The notes: a model not told the origin generated them from the letters alone. A stretch of DNA of 64,000 bases from an uncultured Lachnospiraceae bacterium (GCA_910589265.1 CAJUTQ010000004.1:62001-126000); one strand, 5' to 3'; positions 16,645 through 26,681 are shown, counted from the stretch's first letter. Made by a program: numbers and translations.

Positions 16645-17679
16645 CTACTTTTTGTATTTTTTCAAGGATACTTCTATAATTTTCTCACATAATTCTCCAA
16701 AATCTATTCCTATTGCAGCAGCTTCTTGGGGAAGAAGGCTAATCGGTGTCATCCCTGGCAAGGTATTTGCCTCTAGGCAGAAAATCTCCCCATCCTCTCG
16801 AATTCTAAAATCCATTCTGGCATAAGTCTCTAATTGAAGAATCTCAAAAACCTTTTCCGCTATTTCCTGTATTTTCTTTGTAAGATCTGCTGGAAAATCT
16901 GCTGGACATGTTTCTACTGTGTTCCCATCCTGATACTTATTTTTATAGTCATAAAACCCTTCCTTTGGCTCCATCTCAATAATGGGCAGCGCCTTTTTGT
17001 CAATAACCCCAACGGAACATTCTCTTCCTTTGATGAACTCCTCAACAATAACTTTTTCCTCATAAGTATAAGCTGCCTGTAGAGCAGCCTCATATTCCTC
17101 CTTATTGTTTACTATGTATACGCCAACACTGGAACCACCGCAGCAAGTTTTCACTACAGCGGGAAACCCTGGCTCCCTCCTCCTTTCTCCCCTTTTAAGT
17201 AGAAACCAACTTGGTGTTTGTATTCCTCCAAACTGAAAAAGTATTTTTGATAAATCCTTATTCATGGAAAGCGCACTGCTCACATATCCTGTCCCTGTGT
17301 AAGGAATTTCATATAAGTCAAAGGCTGCTTGTATTTTTCCGTTCTCCCCATTCTCTCCATGTAAGGCTAAAAAAACTAGATCTGACATTTGACAGATAGG
17401 AAGAACCTTTGGGCCAAAATATCCCTTCTCCCCTTCTTTTCTCATTGACTTAACCTTTTCTATATCTGGCTCATCCTCACCAATTTGGGAAATACCACGA
17501 ATCCAATCCATCTCCATCTCAAAAATGTCTTCTTTCGCCTCTCCACAATAGCCCAAATAAACATCAAGTAAAACTACCTGATGTCCTCTTTTTCTTAACG
17601 CTTCATAGATCATTTTGCCAGTGCTAAGGGACACATCTCTCTCCATGCTAGTCCCTCCTGCTAATACTACGATTTTCAA
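16645..17679 (-). CDS. ddl: D-alanine--D-alanine ligase
   Basis: ATP-grasp enzyme joining two D-alanines for peptidoglycan. Family signatures are visible: AGGTSMERDVSLSTG at the N-terminus, HGENGENG, KTCCGGSSVGVYI, EEFIKGRECSVGV and CLEANTLPGMTPISLLP. The start codon is TTG at 17679: AAAGGGAGGG lies about 8 nt upstream and no closer ATG gives the full N-terminal motif. It forms a two-gene unit with murF downstream. Confidence 0.96.
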   Translation of the reverse strand: MKIVVLAGGTSMERDVSLSTGKMIYEALRKRGHQVVLLDVYLGYCGEAKEDIFEMEMDWIRGISQIGEDEPDIEKVKSMRKEGEKGYFGPKVLPICQMSDLVFLALHGENGENGKIQAAFDLYEIPYTGTGYVSSALSMNKDLSKILFQFGGIQTPSWFLLKRGERRREPGFPAVVKTCCGGSSVGVYIVNNKEEYEAALQAAYTYEEKVIVEEFIKGRECSVGVIDKKALPIIEMEPKEGFYDYKNKYQDGNTVETCPADFPADLTKKIQEIAEKVFEILQLETYARMDFRIREDGEIFCLEANTLPGMTPISLLPQEAAAIGIDFGELCEKIIEVSLKKYKK

Positions 17680-17731
17680 AAAATTACCCTCCCTTTCTTT
17701 TCAGTATCTCGATTATGAGAATTTCACCTTT

Positions 17732-19060
17732 TTACATTTTATAGTTTAATAAAAAATAAAGAACTCCTTCCATTCCATCTATTTCTAAAAAACGAACATT
17801 GTCTTTATTGCATCCAAGAAAATAATCTATTTGGGCTTTTATTGCCGTCTCATACTGTTTACTGGGAGCCACATACTGGGCATACATAAGCAATAGAGGC
17901 TCTCTGTAAAGTCTCTCCCTATCCCCTTTATCCATTTCATGATTCATTTCTGACCATTTTCTAGAAACAGAACTGGCCTCTGTCAAAAGGCGGCCCATAA
18001 GATTTGTACACATTTCAATATCAATAGGATGTTTTGCTGTTAAGTAAGATAAAATACTGTATACGTTTTCTTCCTTACCATAAGCTTCCTTGCCCATATC
18101 CATTGTTTCCTCTACTAATCTACGATAAATAGGGCTTCCTGTCAAATTGTAAAGTTGCGCAGCCGCCCATCTCCTTTCTTCCTCGTCTTTTAAAACCTTT
18201 TCTCCAGAAAGTACTAAAGGATGATAATTTTCCAAAAAATTCCATGCCAATAAAGCAGCCTTCTTGCATTCCTCACTGTACTCTTTGTTGTAATCCCTAT
18301 ATGCTTGACTAAACATAGCCAGTGTTGCCGCAAATCTCCCTGTGGATTCAGAAGAAACTCCCTTTTTTATTCCCCCCTCTATTCCCTGGTGAACTCCTCC
18401 ATCTTCCTCCTGAAGAGAAAGGAGCCAGTCTATCCCAGGTTTTATCTTTTCTAAAATAGAACTTTCCTCTGTTTCCATTCTTTCCTGAAAATAGAAATAA
18501 GCTAGAAGGCAATCTGTCAATACCTTTGTCTCAACCCCTGTATCCTTCCTCTGTCTTTTTTCAATTTTATCCAGTATTTTTCTTGCCTCATTTTCATAAA
18601 TTCCTGTGTCTATGGAAAACAAATAAGAACTTCCCATGTTTTTTGTCCAAATAAAGTAACAGCCTGGCTCTTTTACTTGAGAAAAATCCCCTATTGCAGT
18701 TTTCTCTTTATACTCTATCACTCCTGTAAAAACAGCTTCCCCTGTCTCATAAGAAATCACTTGAAAGTTTCTATCTTCTGTTCCAAGAAAATAAGCTGTC
18801 TTTTCCCCTCCTTCCTCATATCCCACATGGTTAATCAAAACTTTCGGGGCATCTCCTTCTAAGAGCCAAGGCTCCTTCAGCTCTTCCATTCCTTGCGTCG
18901 GCCTTTTTATTTGCTCTAAATATTCTCTCTTCTTTCCTTCCTTATATCTCCAGTCCTCTGTTGTAAACAGTACAGTAATCCCTATGAGAAGAAAGAGAAA
19001 TTGGAAAAATTGGCTTTTACTCCTATTAAGAAATTCCTTTGATTTTTTTATCTTGATCAT
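17732..19060 (-). CDS. Membrane-anchored GH9-like protein lacking visible catalytic residues
   Basis: An N-terminal membrane anchor (about residues 17-33) is followed by an Ig-like domain resembling the cellulase N-terminal domain (PKVLINHVGYEEGGEKTAYF, then the VKEPGCYFIW strand). Next comes an alpha-helical region resembling the GH9 (alpha/alpha)6 barrel (IDWLLSLQEEDGGVHQ, TGRFAATLAMFSQAYRDY, AQIDYFLGCNK). The GH9 nucleophile/base motif DAGD between the two domains is not present, and the protein ends soon after the LGxN motif, without the usual C-terminal catalytic Glu. I infer a non-catalytic or repurposed sugar-binding surface protein. It is 442 residues with a weak Shine-Dalgarno site. 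Confidence 0.65.
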   Translation of the reverse strand: MIKIKKSKEFLNRSKSQFFQFLFLLIGITVLFTTEDWRYKEGKKREYLEQIKRPTQGMEELKEPWLLEGDAPKVLINHVGYEEGGEKTAYFLGTEDRNFQVISYETGEAVFTGVIEYKEKTAIGDFSQVKEPGCYFIWTKNMGSSYLFSIDTGIYENEARKILDKIEKRQRKDTGVETKVLTDCLLAYFYFQERMETEESSILEKIKPGIDWLLSLQEEDGGVHQGIEGGIKKGVSSESTGRFAATLAMFSQAYRDYNKEYSEECKKAALLAWNFLENYHPLVLSGEKVLKDEEERRWAAAQLYNLTGSPIYRRLVEETMDMGKEAYGKEENVYSILSYLTAKHPIDIEMCTNLMGRLLTEASSVSRKWSEMNHEMDKGDRERLYREPLLLMYAQYVAPSKQYETAIKAQIDYFLGCNKDNVRFLEIDGMEGVLYFLLNYKM

Positions 19061-19117
19061 AGTATATTATGCGCTTTCTCTCAAAATAAGAAGGAAATAT
19101 CTATTTTACGAAATATT

Positions 19118-20287
19118 TTATTCCCTCTTATAAACAACTTTGCCATCTATAATTGTATAAAGAGTCTGGGTGAATACTTCCATTGGATTTCCGTCAAAAA
19201 TAGCAATGTCTCCATCCTTTCCCACCTCTAATGTTCCCACTCTGTTAGACACCCGACATATTTCTGCTGGATATTTTGTAATAACCTTTAAACCTTCGCT
19301 CATGGGTAGCCCTGCTTTCACAGCTAAGCCAGCACATATGGGAAGGGACTGAATAAGGGAAACAGGGTGATCCGTAATTATAGCTGATTTTACTCCTGCC
19401 TTATTTAAAACTCCCACTGTCTTAAATGCCATGTTTTGAATTTCAATTTTATTTCTGCTAGATAAATCTGGTCCTACAATAGCTGGAAAACCAGATTCTA
19501 ATATTTCCTCGGCTATTAAATGTCCCTCGCTGCAGTGATCCAATGTAATATCCAAGTCAAATTCTTTTGCAATACGTATTGCAGTAAAAATATCATCCGT
19601 TCTATGAACATGGGCTTTTAGGGGAATCTGTTTTTCAAATACTGGAATCCAGCACTCATACTGGAAATCTTCCTTAAATTCTTCTTCCTCTTCCTTAGCC
19701 TTTTTCTTTTTCTCCCAATACTGCCTTGCAAGAAAGAGTTCTTCCCGAAGCATTGCGGCAATGGCCATTCTTGTAGATGGCATTTTGGACAAACCACTGT
19801 AATTAACCTTGGGATTCTCTCCAAAGGCTACCTTCATAGCTGCAGGAGCTTTTACAATTAAATCATCTATTTTCCTTCCATACATTTTCATGAATACCCA
19901 CTGACCTCCTACAACATTGGAGCTTCCAGGGCCAGTCATGGCTGAAGTAATTCCTGCTTTTATTGCATCTGAAAAAGCTGCGTCCATTGGATTAATAGCA
20001 TCTATTGCCCGTAAATAAGGGGTTATAGGATTCACCGATTCGTTACAGTCGTCTCCCTCCATTCCCTTCTTCTCTTCAGTAATGCCAATATGGCAGTGAG
20101 CGTCAATGAGACCTGGCATCACAAGATGTCCCTTTGCATCAATTATTTCTAAATCCCCATCTTTTAGCTCCTCTGGCTGTGAATCTGTTCCAATATAAAT
20201 AATCTTTCCATCTTCTACTAAAATATTTCCATTGGGTATGCGCTCCCCAACCATTGTCTCAATTGTGCCGTTTTTGATAAATAGCAT
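19118..20287 (-). CDS. Imidazolonepropionase-like amidohydrolase
   Basis: A metal-dependent hydrolase of the amidohydrolase superfamily. The first metal motif is PGLIDAHCHIG, the middle histidines are in LKAHVHRTDDI and ITLDHCSEGHL, and the late metal Asp is in IITDHPVSL. The C-terminal GKDGDIAIFDGNP returns to the small beta domain. The substrate cannot be read from sequence; family members hydrolyse cyclic amides or dipeptides. A charged insert of about 15 residues, mostly Lys and Glu (near residue 200), is unusual. ATG 20287 is preferred over the GTG at 20293 on spacing from AAAAAGG. Confidence 0.85.
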   Translation of the reverse strand: MLFIKNGTIETMVGERIPNGNILVEDGKIIYIGTDSQPEELKDGDLEIIDAKGHLVMPGLIDAHCHIGITEEKKGMEGDDCNESVNPITPYLRAIDAINPMDAAFSDAIKAGITSAMTGPGSSNVVGGQWVFMKMYGRKIDDLIVKAPAAMKVAFGENPKVNYSGLSKMPSTRMAIAAMLREELFLARQYWEKKKKAKEEEEEFKEDFQYECWIPVFEKQIPLKAHVHRTDDIFTAIRIAKEFDLDITLDHCSEGHLIAEEILESGFPAIVGPDLSSRNKIEIQNMAFKTVGVLNKAGVKSAIITDHPVSLIQSLPICAGLAVKAGLPMSEGLKVITKYPAEICRVSNRVGTLEVGKDGDIAIFDGNPMEVFTQTLYTIIDGKVVYKRE

Positions 20288-20346
20288 ACACACCTTTTTC
20301 TCCTTCCAAAGTTTTCCTTGTACAGTTGAGTATGCCTCTCTTCTAT

Positions 20347-21990
20347 CTAAAATATTCTTCTTTTTCTACTTAACATAAAAACAGCGCCCATTGCTCCAGC
20401 ACTTATAAAATAAGAGATTTTTTGCGCCCATGTGCCTTTATATGCAATGACCACCTTTCCCTCTTCCTTCCCTGTGAAATATACTCTGCAAAATCCATGG
20501 CGACCCTCTCCACTTACTTTCAAATCTTCTATCTTTTCTCCCTCATTGTCATAGGAAACAGCCCTATATCCCTTATAATATATAAAAGGCACATCCATAT
20601 AGGAACTCTCCATATTTTTACAAGAAACATGTATCTCATTTTTCTTTCGATAAAAAGAAATCTCCTCCCCAGAGTCCCCCACAATTTTATCAGAATACTC
20701 CAATACTTTTTCCAGACTATCCACCTGTTCTGGCAGCCATTCTCCCCCAATCACAGAGGCAGTAAATGGTTTATAACTATAATAGTCGTCAGAGTAAGAA
20801 TAATAACCTTCCTCTGTCCTTTGTATATTTGTCACAGAACTGAAAATCATGATTCCCAAAACAGCTATGAGGGCAGCCTCCCTAGACTTTCTATTCTGGA
20901 AATATATCTCGTATAATATGGCAATGCCCATAGATAGGCAAGCAGAAGCGAGTAAATAGAATCTCCATGGAAACTGAATAAAGTTTACAAACCGCTCTAA
21001 CCTTTCCCATGGAAATAATACAGTTGCCCCTAAGGAAAAGGCAATGCCAGAGAAAAGCAAAATATCTCCATAAACTAGAAGCTTTTTATTTTTCTTCGTC
21101 TTTATTGTAAATAATCTTGGAATGCAAAGAAGAAAAATAGCAATGCCCATTCCAGGCATTTGATTTTCAAAAATGGAAGATATTTCTCTCATTGTATCTT
21201 TGACTGAAACCCAGCTATTGGACAATCCGAAAGTAGAATCCTTCAACTGTTCCAAAACCGGCAGCCAATAGAAACAGGTAAGAGCTAACGTTATAAGTCC
21301 AGTAAGAAGAAGTTTAAGAAAAAGTTTTTTATTATTATAAAAAATTTTATAATGGAACAGAACGATGAATCCATATAAAAGAATACACATGATAAACGTA
21401 TTTGTATGGCTTAATAATACACCTGCAAATCCCATAGCCATTATACCTGGCTTTGATAATTCTTCATATAATAAATCATAAATTCCATATAATAAAAAAG
21501 GAAGAAAAATAAAGGCTGTAAATTCTCCCACCGCACTTCTTGTATAAATGTCATCTATATGATATTGAGACAAGGTCATAATGATTGCCCCTATCATAGA
21601 CGAAAATCGTTTCTTTGTAACCATTTTTGTGCAAATATAAGTAGAAGCATAGCAAAGAATAATGCAAAGAGCTACAAAGAGATGGTAACTTTGATTAATG
21701 CTCACCCCCAAAGCTCTTAAAACACCAGGAAAGTATAAAAGCAAGTCTGGGTAGAACAGTGAACTGGCATATCCAGCCCCTCCTAAAAAGAGCATATTCA
21801 CTTTTAAAAAGGGCTTCCCTGCAAGTATCCCTTCTTTCAGACTTTCAATACGCAGCAAATGATAATCTACATCATGGCCATTGATACAATGCTTTGTCAT
21901 AAGTGGACTGCATGCAAAAAATATAACGACAAAGAAAATGCTTCCCAACAAAATGTATGATCTTTTTATATGGATCTTTCCTATTTTCAT
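20347..21990 (-). CDS. Polytopic membrane protein, PTPS-related/GT-C-like
   Basis: A membrane protein of about 547 residues with roughly ten hydrophobic segments and a C-terminal extracytoplasmic beta-rich region. The early loop GHDVDYHLLRIESLKEGI matches the pattern of the 6-pyruvoyl-tetrahydropterin-synthase-related membrane family. That family resembles GT-C glycosyltransferases, in which an acidic pair in the first outer loop is catalytic. I infer a lipid-linked sugar transferase or surface polymer role, not established. The start ATG 21990 overlaps the stop of the Smr gene as ATGA, so the two are coupled. Confidence 0.75.
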   Translation of the reverse strand: MKIGKIHIKRSYILLGSIFFVVIFFACSPLMTKHCINGHDVDYHLLRIESLKEGILAGKPFLKVNMLFLGGAGYASSLFYPDLLLYFPGVLRALGVSINQSYHLFVALCIILCYASTYICTKMVTKKRFSSMIGAIIMTLSQYHIDDIYTRSAVGEFTAFIFLPFLLYGIYDLLYEELSKPGIMAMGFAGVLLSHTNTFIMCILLYGFIVLFHYKIFYNNKKLFLKLLLTGLITLALTCFYWLPVLEQLKDSTFGLSNSWVSVKDTMREISSIFENQMPGMGIAIFLLCIPRLFTIKTKKNKKLLVYGDILLFSGIAFSLGATVLFPWERLERFVNFIQFPWRFYLLASACLSMGIAILYEIYFQNRKSREAALIAVLGIMIFSSVTNIQRTEEGYYSYSDDYYSYKPFTASVIGGEWLPEQVDSLEKVLEYSDKIVGDSGEEISFYRKKNEIHVSCKNMESSYMDVPFIYYKGYRAVSYDNEGEKIEDLKVSGEGRHGFCRVYFTGKEEGKVVIAYKGTWAQKISYFISAGAMGAVFMLSRKRRIF

Positions 21991-22238
21991 AGCTCTCTTA
22001 TCACCAACTCCGTAATACCTGGGTTCCACCCTTGTTCCATTCTCTTTATTTTGGGATTTCTTCCAAAGCTATATTCCTCTTGAATCATGCTGCGAAGCTG
22101 GGTGCCCCCTCGATAGCCGTGAATAAGACGAATTCGATATACATTGGAAGCTGCCTTTTCTACCTGGGCGTCTATTTCCTTTCTCGCCTGTTCACAATTC
22201 ATTCCATGAAGATCTATTTCTATAATGCCGCCCCTCAT
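21987..22238 (-). CDS. Smr-domain protein, stand-alone
   Basis: 83 residues forming a single Smr (small MutS-related) domain: the DLHG motif at IDLHGMNCEQA and the HGxRGGTQLR motif at LIHGYRGGTQLRSMI. Smr domains bind branched DNA or RNA and some cut it. Here it is not fused to MutS2 or any other domain. It overlaps the downstream membrane protein gene by 4 nt, an unexpected pairing that may only reflect operon packing. AGGAGG-type ribosome-binding site is present upstream. Confidence 0.85.
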   Translation of the reverse strand: MRGGIIEIDLHGMNCEQARKEIDAQVEKAASNVYRIRLIHGYRGGTQLRSMIQEEYSFGRNPKIKRMEQGWNPGITELVIREL

Positions 22239-22273
22239 TTGGATTCCTCCTATCTTTTTAAGAGAGAGGGCCC

Positions 22274-24559
22274 TTAAGCCCCCTCATCCTCTTTTGTCCC
22301 TGTATAAATAGCATACCCGTTCTTTGTATTTCTTTTCACAGAATATAAAGCAGCGTCTGCTTTTTTATATAGTGTTTTAAAGTCTTTTCCATGAATAGGA
22401 AAGATTGCAATGCCTACTGATGCGGATATAGTAACCTTTTGGCCGCCCTCTTCATATGTATGTTTTATTACTTTAACCAGCTCCCTAGCGCTGATTCCCA
22501 CATCATCAATGGAATCTACATCTTTCATTAGTATAATAAATTCATCTCCTCCTAAACGCCCTAACACATCTGTTTTGCGAAAATTTCCCCTTATCTTTGA
22601 GGCAACGTCTGTGAGAACGAAATCCCCTTGGGCATGACCGAATATATCATTGATCTGCTTAAAATTATCCAAGTCTAAAATCATAAATGCCTGAATCAGT
22701 CCATTCTTTTTCTGTCCAGCTAAGAAGGCGTCTATAAAGCTTTCTGTTGTTTCCCTGTTATATAACTGAGTCAGCGCATCTATCTGAGCTTTATATTGAA
22801 GACTTAATTCTCTTCTCTTCTGATAATCTATGTTTTTAACTAAAACAATCGCTCTAACATCAGAGGAGTCTGACTCTTTTGCCAGATGAAGGCGATACTC
22901 TGTCCAGTATACGCCCTTCTCCCCATCTGTCCTCCTTAGTTCTACAGTAATCTCGTCCTCTCCATTTTCATATCTTTGTAACAGACTCTTCCTTGAAAGG
23001 GCTGCCTCTACTTTTTCCTTGTCCTCTTCATAAACAGATGAAGTCAAAAAATCTTTTAGTACTTCATCATAAGATTTATTTTGCCTTACATCTCCTTCTT
23101 TATCTGTTGAAAATATATCTCTTGTTAAGTTAAGAGAACAACTATACATTAAATGTGCCAAAAAAATCTTTTGATATTCCTGTCCCTGTCTGGCTTGTTC
23201 CTCCTGCTCTTTTTGTACCGTAATATCCTCTATGACACCGACAGAATGCATCACTTTTCCACTATCATCAAAAATATTTGTCAATGTCATTTTTTCCCAT
23301 AGGTTTCCCTTTGAATGGCTGCAAAAAATGCAAGACGAGCTTTCCTTTCCCTCTCTAATTTCTTTGAAAGTCTTACGAATTTCCCCAGATGTCTCTTCTG
23401 AAACCTTTCCACCAGAAATAAATGACTCTGGAATATTCTTCATTATGTTATATAGTCCCCACCAACCATGGCCTTTATTTCGAAATATAATTTCATCCTT
23501 ATCCAAATAATAATCAAAAATAACATCCTGGGTTTTGGATACAGCTATACGAAAGCTTTCTGCACTGGCTTTTAACTCCTTGTTATTTAATAATATTTTT
23601 TTACGGATTAAATAGCTAAAAATAATTACCAAAAAAAGTATCCACAAAAAAACAAGTAAAATCCTTCCTGTTAGTATAAGGACTAGTTCCCTGCTTATGG
23701 CGGCATCTCTATAAACCCCATCTTTTCTCGTTGTAGAAAAAATATACCAATTATTTATCCCAAGGGGAGTATAGTAAGCAATCCTCTCTTCCTCTCCCTG
23801 GTGATAAGAAGTAAAACCGCTTTCTCTATTTTCCATGGCCTTCCAAATTTCTTTTTTGCTATTCCCTTCCTCAAAAACCATCTTATCTAAAGCATCCCAC
23901 AAATTATCCTGCACAAATATATTACGAGGATTTGTGGAGCGGACAATAAATCTTCCCTGTGGTTCCACTACATGTACATAACGGTCATCGGTTTCTTCTG
24001 TAGGCATTAACAACTTTCCTAAGTTATCCACGTCAAACATACCAAATATAACGCCCAACACCATATCATTGTGGGTGAAAGGATTGGCTATGACAAAGTA
24101 ATTGGTAGTACCATCTCTGGACAAAATAACATCAGAAATATACATCTCTCCTTTGATAGCTACTTGAAAATAGTCTTCTTTTCCCACATTGATTTCTGTT
24201 CCGTCTGTAAGCCATGCCCTGCCCTCCTGGTCGGCAATGCCTACTACATGAAAAGTTCCTTCTCTTGCTGTATGCTCCAACGTTTCCATTACGTCTTCTG
24301 AATGGAAGGAAATATCGGAGTCAACAAAATACATAGTGCTTTTTAAAAGCGCCGACGAAGAATTTACTTTATTTTCTATCAAAGAAGCGCTTTTTTCTGA
24401 AAGCTCCTTTAGCTGTCTTCTGTAATTTTCTGTCTCTTTATCAATAAGCCTTCTGCTGAAATCTGTAAAAGAAAATATTATAAAAAAAAAGGTAAAAAAA
24501 GAAATGACTCCTAAAACAGGTAGTTTTTTTGTTGTAAGCTTACAGTCTTTTTTAGACAT
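22274..24559 (-). CDS. Membrane diguanylate cyclase with extracellular sensor
   Basis: Predicted to make cyclic di-GMP in response to an external signal. Order: transmembrane segment (about 12-34), extracytoplasmic Cache-like sensor (about 50-290), second transmembrane segment (about 297-322), one or two PAS-like domains, then GGDEF. The active-site motif GGDEF is intact (about residue 670) and an RKTD allosteric I-site lies five residues before it, so product inhibition is expected. The start ATG 24559 follows GGAAAGGG; ATG 24577 is also in frame. It lies 33 nt downstream of the REC-HD-GYP-GGDEF gene, suggesting one c-di-GMP unit. Confidence 0.9.
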   Translation of the reverse strand: MSKKDCKLTTKKLPVLGVISFFTFFFIIFSFTDFSRRLIDKETENYRRQLKELSEKSASLIENKVNSSSALLKSTMYFVDSDISFHSEDVMETLEHTAREGTFHVVGIADQEGRAWLTDGTEINVGKEDYFQVAIKGEMYISDVILSRDGTTNYFVIANPFTHNDMVLGVIFGMFDVDNLGKLLMPTEETDDRYVHVVEPQGRFIVRSTNPRNIFVQDNLWDALDKMVFEEGNSKKEIWKAMENRESGFTSYHQGEEERIAYYTPLGINNWYIFSTTRKDGVYRDAAISRELVLILTGRILLVFLWILFLVIIFSYLIRKKILLNNKELKASAESFRIAVSKTQDVIFDYYLDKDEIIFRNKGHGWWGLYNIMKNIPESFISGGKVSEETSGEIRKTFKEIREGKESSSCIFCSHSKGNLWEKMTLTNIFDDSGKVMHSVGVIEDITVQKEQEEQARQGQEYQKIFLAHLMYSCSLNLTRDIFSTDKEGDVRQNKSYDEVLKDFLTSSVYEEDKEKVEAALSRKSLLQRYENGEDEITVELRRTDGEKGVYWTEYRLHLAKESDSSDVRAIVLVKNIDYQKRRELSLQYKAQIDALTQLYNRETTESFIDAFLAGQKKNGLIQAFMILDLDNFKQINDIFGHAQGDFVLTDVASKIRGNFRKTDVLGRLGGDEFIILMKDVDSIDDVGISARELVKVIKHTYEEGGQKVTISASVGIAIFPIHGKDFKTLYKKADAALYSVKRNTKNGYAIYTGTKEDEGA

Positions 24560-24592
24560 GTCCTGAACCCTTTCCATACTTTATTTATCTGC

Positions 24593-26635
24593 CTACCTCT
24601 TTATATTTTTAAAAAAATCATAACGATTTCTTCCATTACTTTTCGCATAAAAAACTGCTTGATCTGCTTTTCTTATAAGTACGTCATACGCCTCCCCATC
24701 CAAAGGATAAAGAGCTACTCCAATACTTGCTGTAATCTTGCCATTTATCTCATGTTGACGGTAAGCATTGTGTATGACTTCCATTATATGGATAAGCTTC
24801 TTTTCAACTACTTCCTCATTGGCTACATTGCCCATGAAAACTAAAAACTCATCTCCATTTCCTTTTCCAACAATATCTGACTCCCGAAAGCAGTGCTTTA
24901 TTCTTTTTGCTAAAAGCTTTAACACCTCATCTCCATATGCGTGTCCAAAATGGTCATTCACCCATTTAAACTCGTCGATATCTATAAAGAAAATGGCTGA
25001 AAGTTCCTTATGCATACTTTCTAACTTTTCTATTACCTTATCCCGAAATGCTTCTTTATTATACAAATTTGTCAAGCGATCCCTAAAAATCCTTTGTTTC
25101 CAATGTTCGCTTTCCTCTTTCAGCTCATGGATATCTACAATCTTTCCTACAACCTGAAGGCAGGTGGAATGTTCCTTGTCCCAAATAGAGGACGCCCATG
25201 CCTCAAACCATTCTAGCCGTCCATCCTGGAGTCTTAACCGAATTCTTCCCCTTGTTTTATTGGGCCCATCTTTACATATTTTAATCATTGTATGTACAAT
25301 TTTCGTATCTTCCTTATAGACAAAGGCATACTTCTTGAGGTTGTCCTTTACATTTTCAATTTTTCCTTCCTGCCCAAACATTTCCTGAAAATTTTCTGAA
25401 AAAAGAATTCTGTCTTCCTGGACTTGATATATGTAAAAAATCTCTCCATTATTTTTAGGCAAAACCTGATACTGGGTTTTTTCCTTTTCCATCATTTGTA
25501 AAAGCTGATCTGGAGTCTGATGTGACTGCTTTCTCACGCTATCTCTTCGCAGTACCTCATTGCTTTCCGTTGTCTTATAAGCCGCTTTCAACTTCTCCTC
25601 CATTTCTTTCATTCTTTCCAAAAGGAGGGGATTGAATGCCCCACATTCACCATTTATTATCATCTCCATTGCCTTTTCATGAGTGCAGGCTTTTTTGTAG
25701 ACTCTCTCACTGACAAGGGCGTCATATACATCTGCTAAAGACACAATCTGGGCCCATATGGGAATCTGGCTTTCGCACAAATGATCTGGATAACCTCTCC
25801 CGTCCCATCTCTCGTGATGATATCGGCAAATATCATAGCAGTATTGGAAATATTCCTCAGAATTAATAAATTCCAAATTTTCTAATATTTCACATCCCTT
25901 AACCGAGTGGGTTTTCATAATCTCAAACTCTTCATCTGTAAGGGGGCCAGGTTTGTTCAGCACAGAATCAGGTATGGCGATTTTACCAATATCATGCATG
26001 GCAGCAGCATTACATATTACTTCTATCTGCTCCCTAGTAAAATGGTATTCTTCCGATATATCACACAAAGCTTCCAGCATCATCCTTGTAATATCCCGAA
26101 TTCTCTTTATATGCTGTCCTGATTCACAATCCCGAAATTCCACTGCTGTACACAAGGTATCAATAATAAATAAATTGGATTGACGAATTTGTAAATCCTG
26201 ATTTTCAATTTCTCTCATTTGGTTTCTTACGGTTTCTTCCAATTTGTATCGATAGCGATAAAGCTCAATGACATTTTCAACCCTTCTCTTTACAATACCA
26301 AAATTGAAAGGCTTCAAAATAACATCTGCTGCTCCCAGTTCATGAATCTTAAGAGATATTTCCTCTTCAGTACTAGCTGTAATCACAATAACTGGCATTT
26401 TCATGAGCATCCCTTTACTGCTCATTGCTTTTAGAACATCTATCCCATCCATAATTGGCATAACTAAGTCCAGAAGCACGATTGCAATGGAATTTTGCTC
26501 CTGTTCCAGCACTTGCAGAGCATCTTCTCCGTTTTCTGCTTCCAATATCTCATAACTTTTAACAAAGAGATCCTTTAAAATTATTCGGTTCCATTTTACA
26601 TCATCTACAATTAATATTTTTTTTCTTTGATCCAT
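24593..26635 (-). CDS. Response regulator with HD-GYP, PAS and GGDEF domains
   Basis: A single 680-residue protein with both c-di-GMP making and breaking modules. The receiver domain (1-120) has acidic D11/D12 and the phosphorylation site D56. HD-GYP phosphodiesterase (about 160-340) has AMHDIGKIAIPD and HHERWDGRGYP. A PAS-like region (about 390-510) follows, then GGDEF. The cyclase signature is NGDEF instead of GGDEF (about residue 593), with an RESD I-site five residues earlier, so cyclase activity is uncertain while the HD-GYP half looks intact. No cognate histidine kinase is nearby. Transcription probably starts at an extended -10 at 26673-26681 and reads into the second GGDEF gene. Confidence 0.9.
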   Translation of the reverse strand: MDQRKKILIVDDVKWNRIILKDLFVKSYEILEAENGEDALQVLEQEQNSIAIVLLDLVMPIMDGIDVLKAMSSKGMLMKMPVIVITASTEEEISLKIHELGAADVILKPFNFGIVKRRVENVIELYRYRYKLEETVRNQMREIENQDLQIRQSNLFIIDTLCTAVEFRDCESGQHIKRIRDITRMMLEALCDISEEYHFTREQIEVICNAAAMHDIGKIAIPDSVLNKPGPLTDEEFEIMKTHSVKGCEILENLEFINSEEYFQYCYDICRYHHERWDGRGYPDHLCESQIPIWAQIVSLADVYDALVSERVYKKACTHEKAMEMIINGECGAFNPLLLERMKEMEEKLKAAYKTTESNEVLRRDSVRKQSHQTPDQLLQMMEKEKTQYQVLPKNNGEIFYIYQVQEDRILFSENFQEMFGQEGKIENVKDNLKKYAFVYKEDTKIVHTMIKICKDGPNKTRGRIRLRLQDGRLEWFEAWASSIWDKEHSTCLQVVGKIVDIHELKEESEHWKQRIFRDRLTNLYNKEAFRDKVIEKLESMHKELSAIFFIDIDEFKWVNDHFGHAYGDEVLKLLAKRIKHCFRESDIVGKGNGDEFLVFMGNVANEEVVEKKLIHIMEVIHNAYRQHEINGKITASIGVALYPLDGEAYDVLIRKADQAVFYAKSNGRNRYDFFKNIKR

Positions 26636-26672
26636 TTTTTCATCTCTTCTCTTATATCTTCATTCTGTTATT

Positions 26673-26681
26673 AGTATACCA
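26673..26681 (-). promoter_or_regulatory. Extended -10 promoter element
   Basis: TGGTATACT on the minus strand, 37 nt before the ATG at 26635. No convincing -35 was found. Confidence 0.4.

Noticed and set aside
22254..22280. Hairpin GAGGG...CCCTC around CTTAAG after the Smr gene
   Set aside because: Only five base pairs hold with a poor tail; too weak to call as a terminator.
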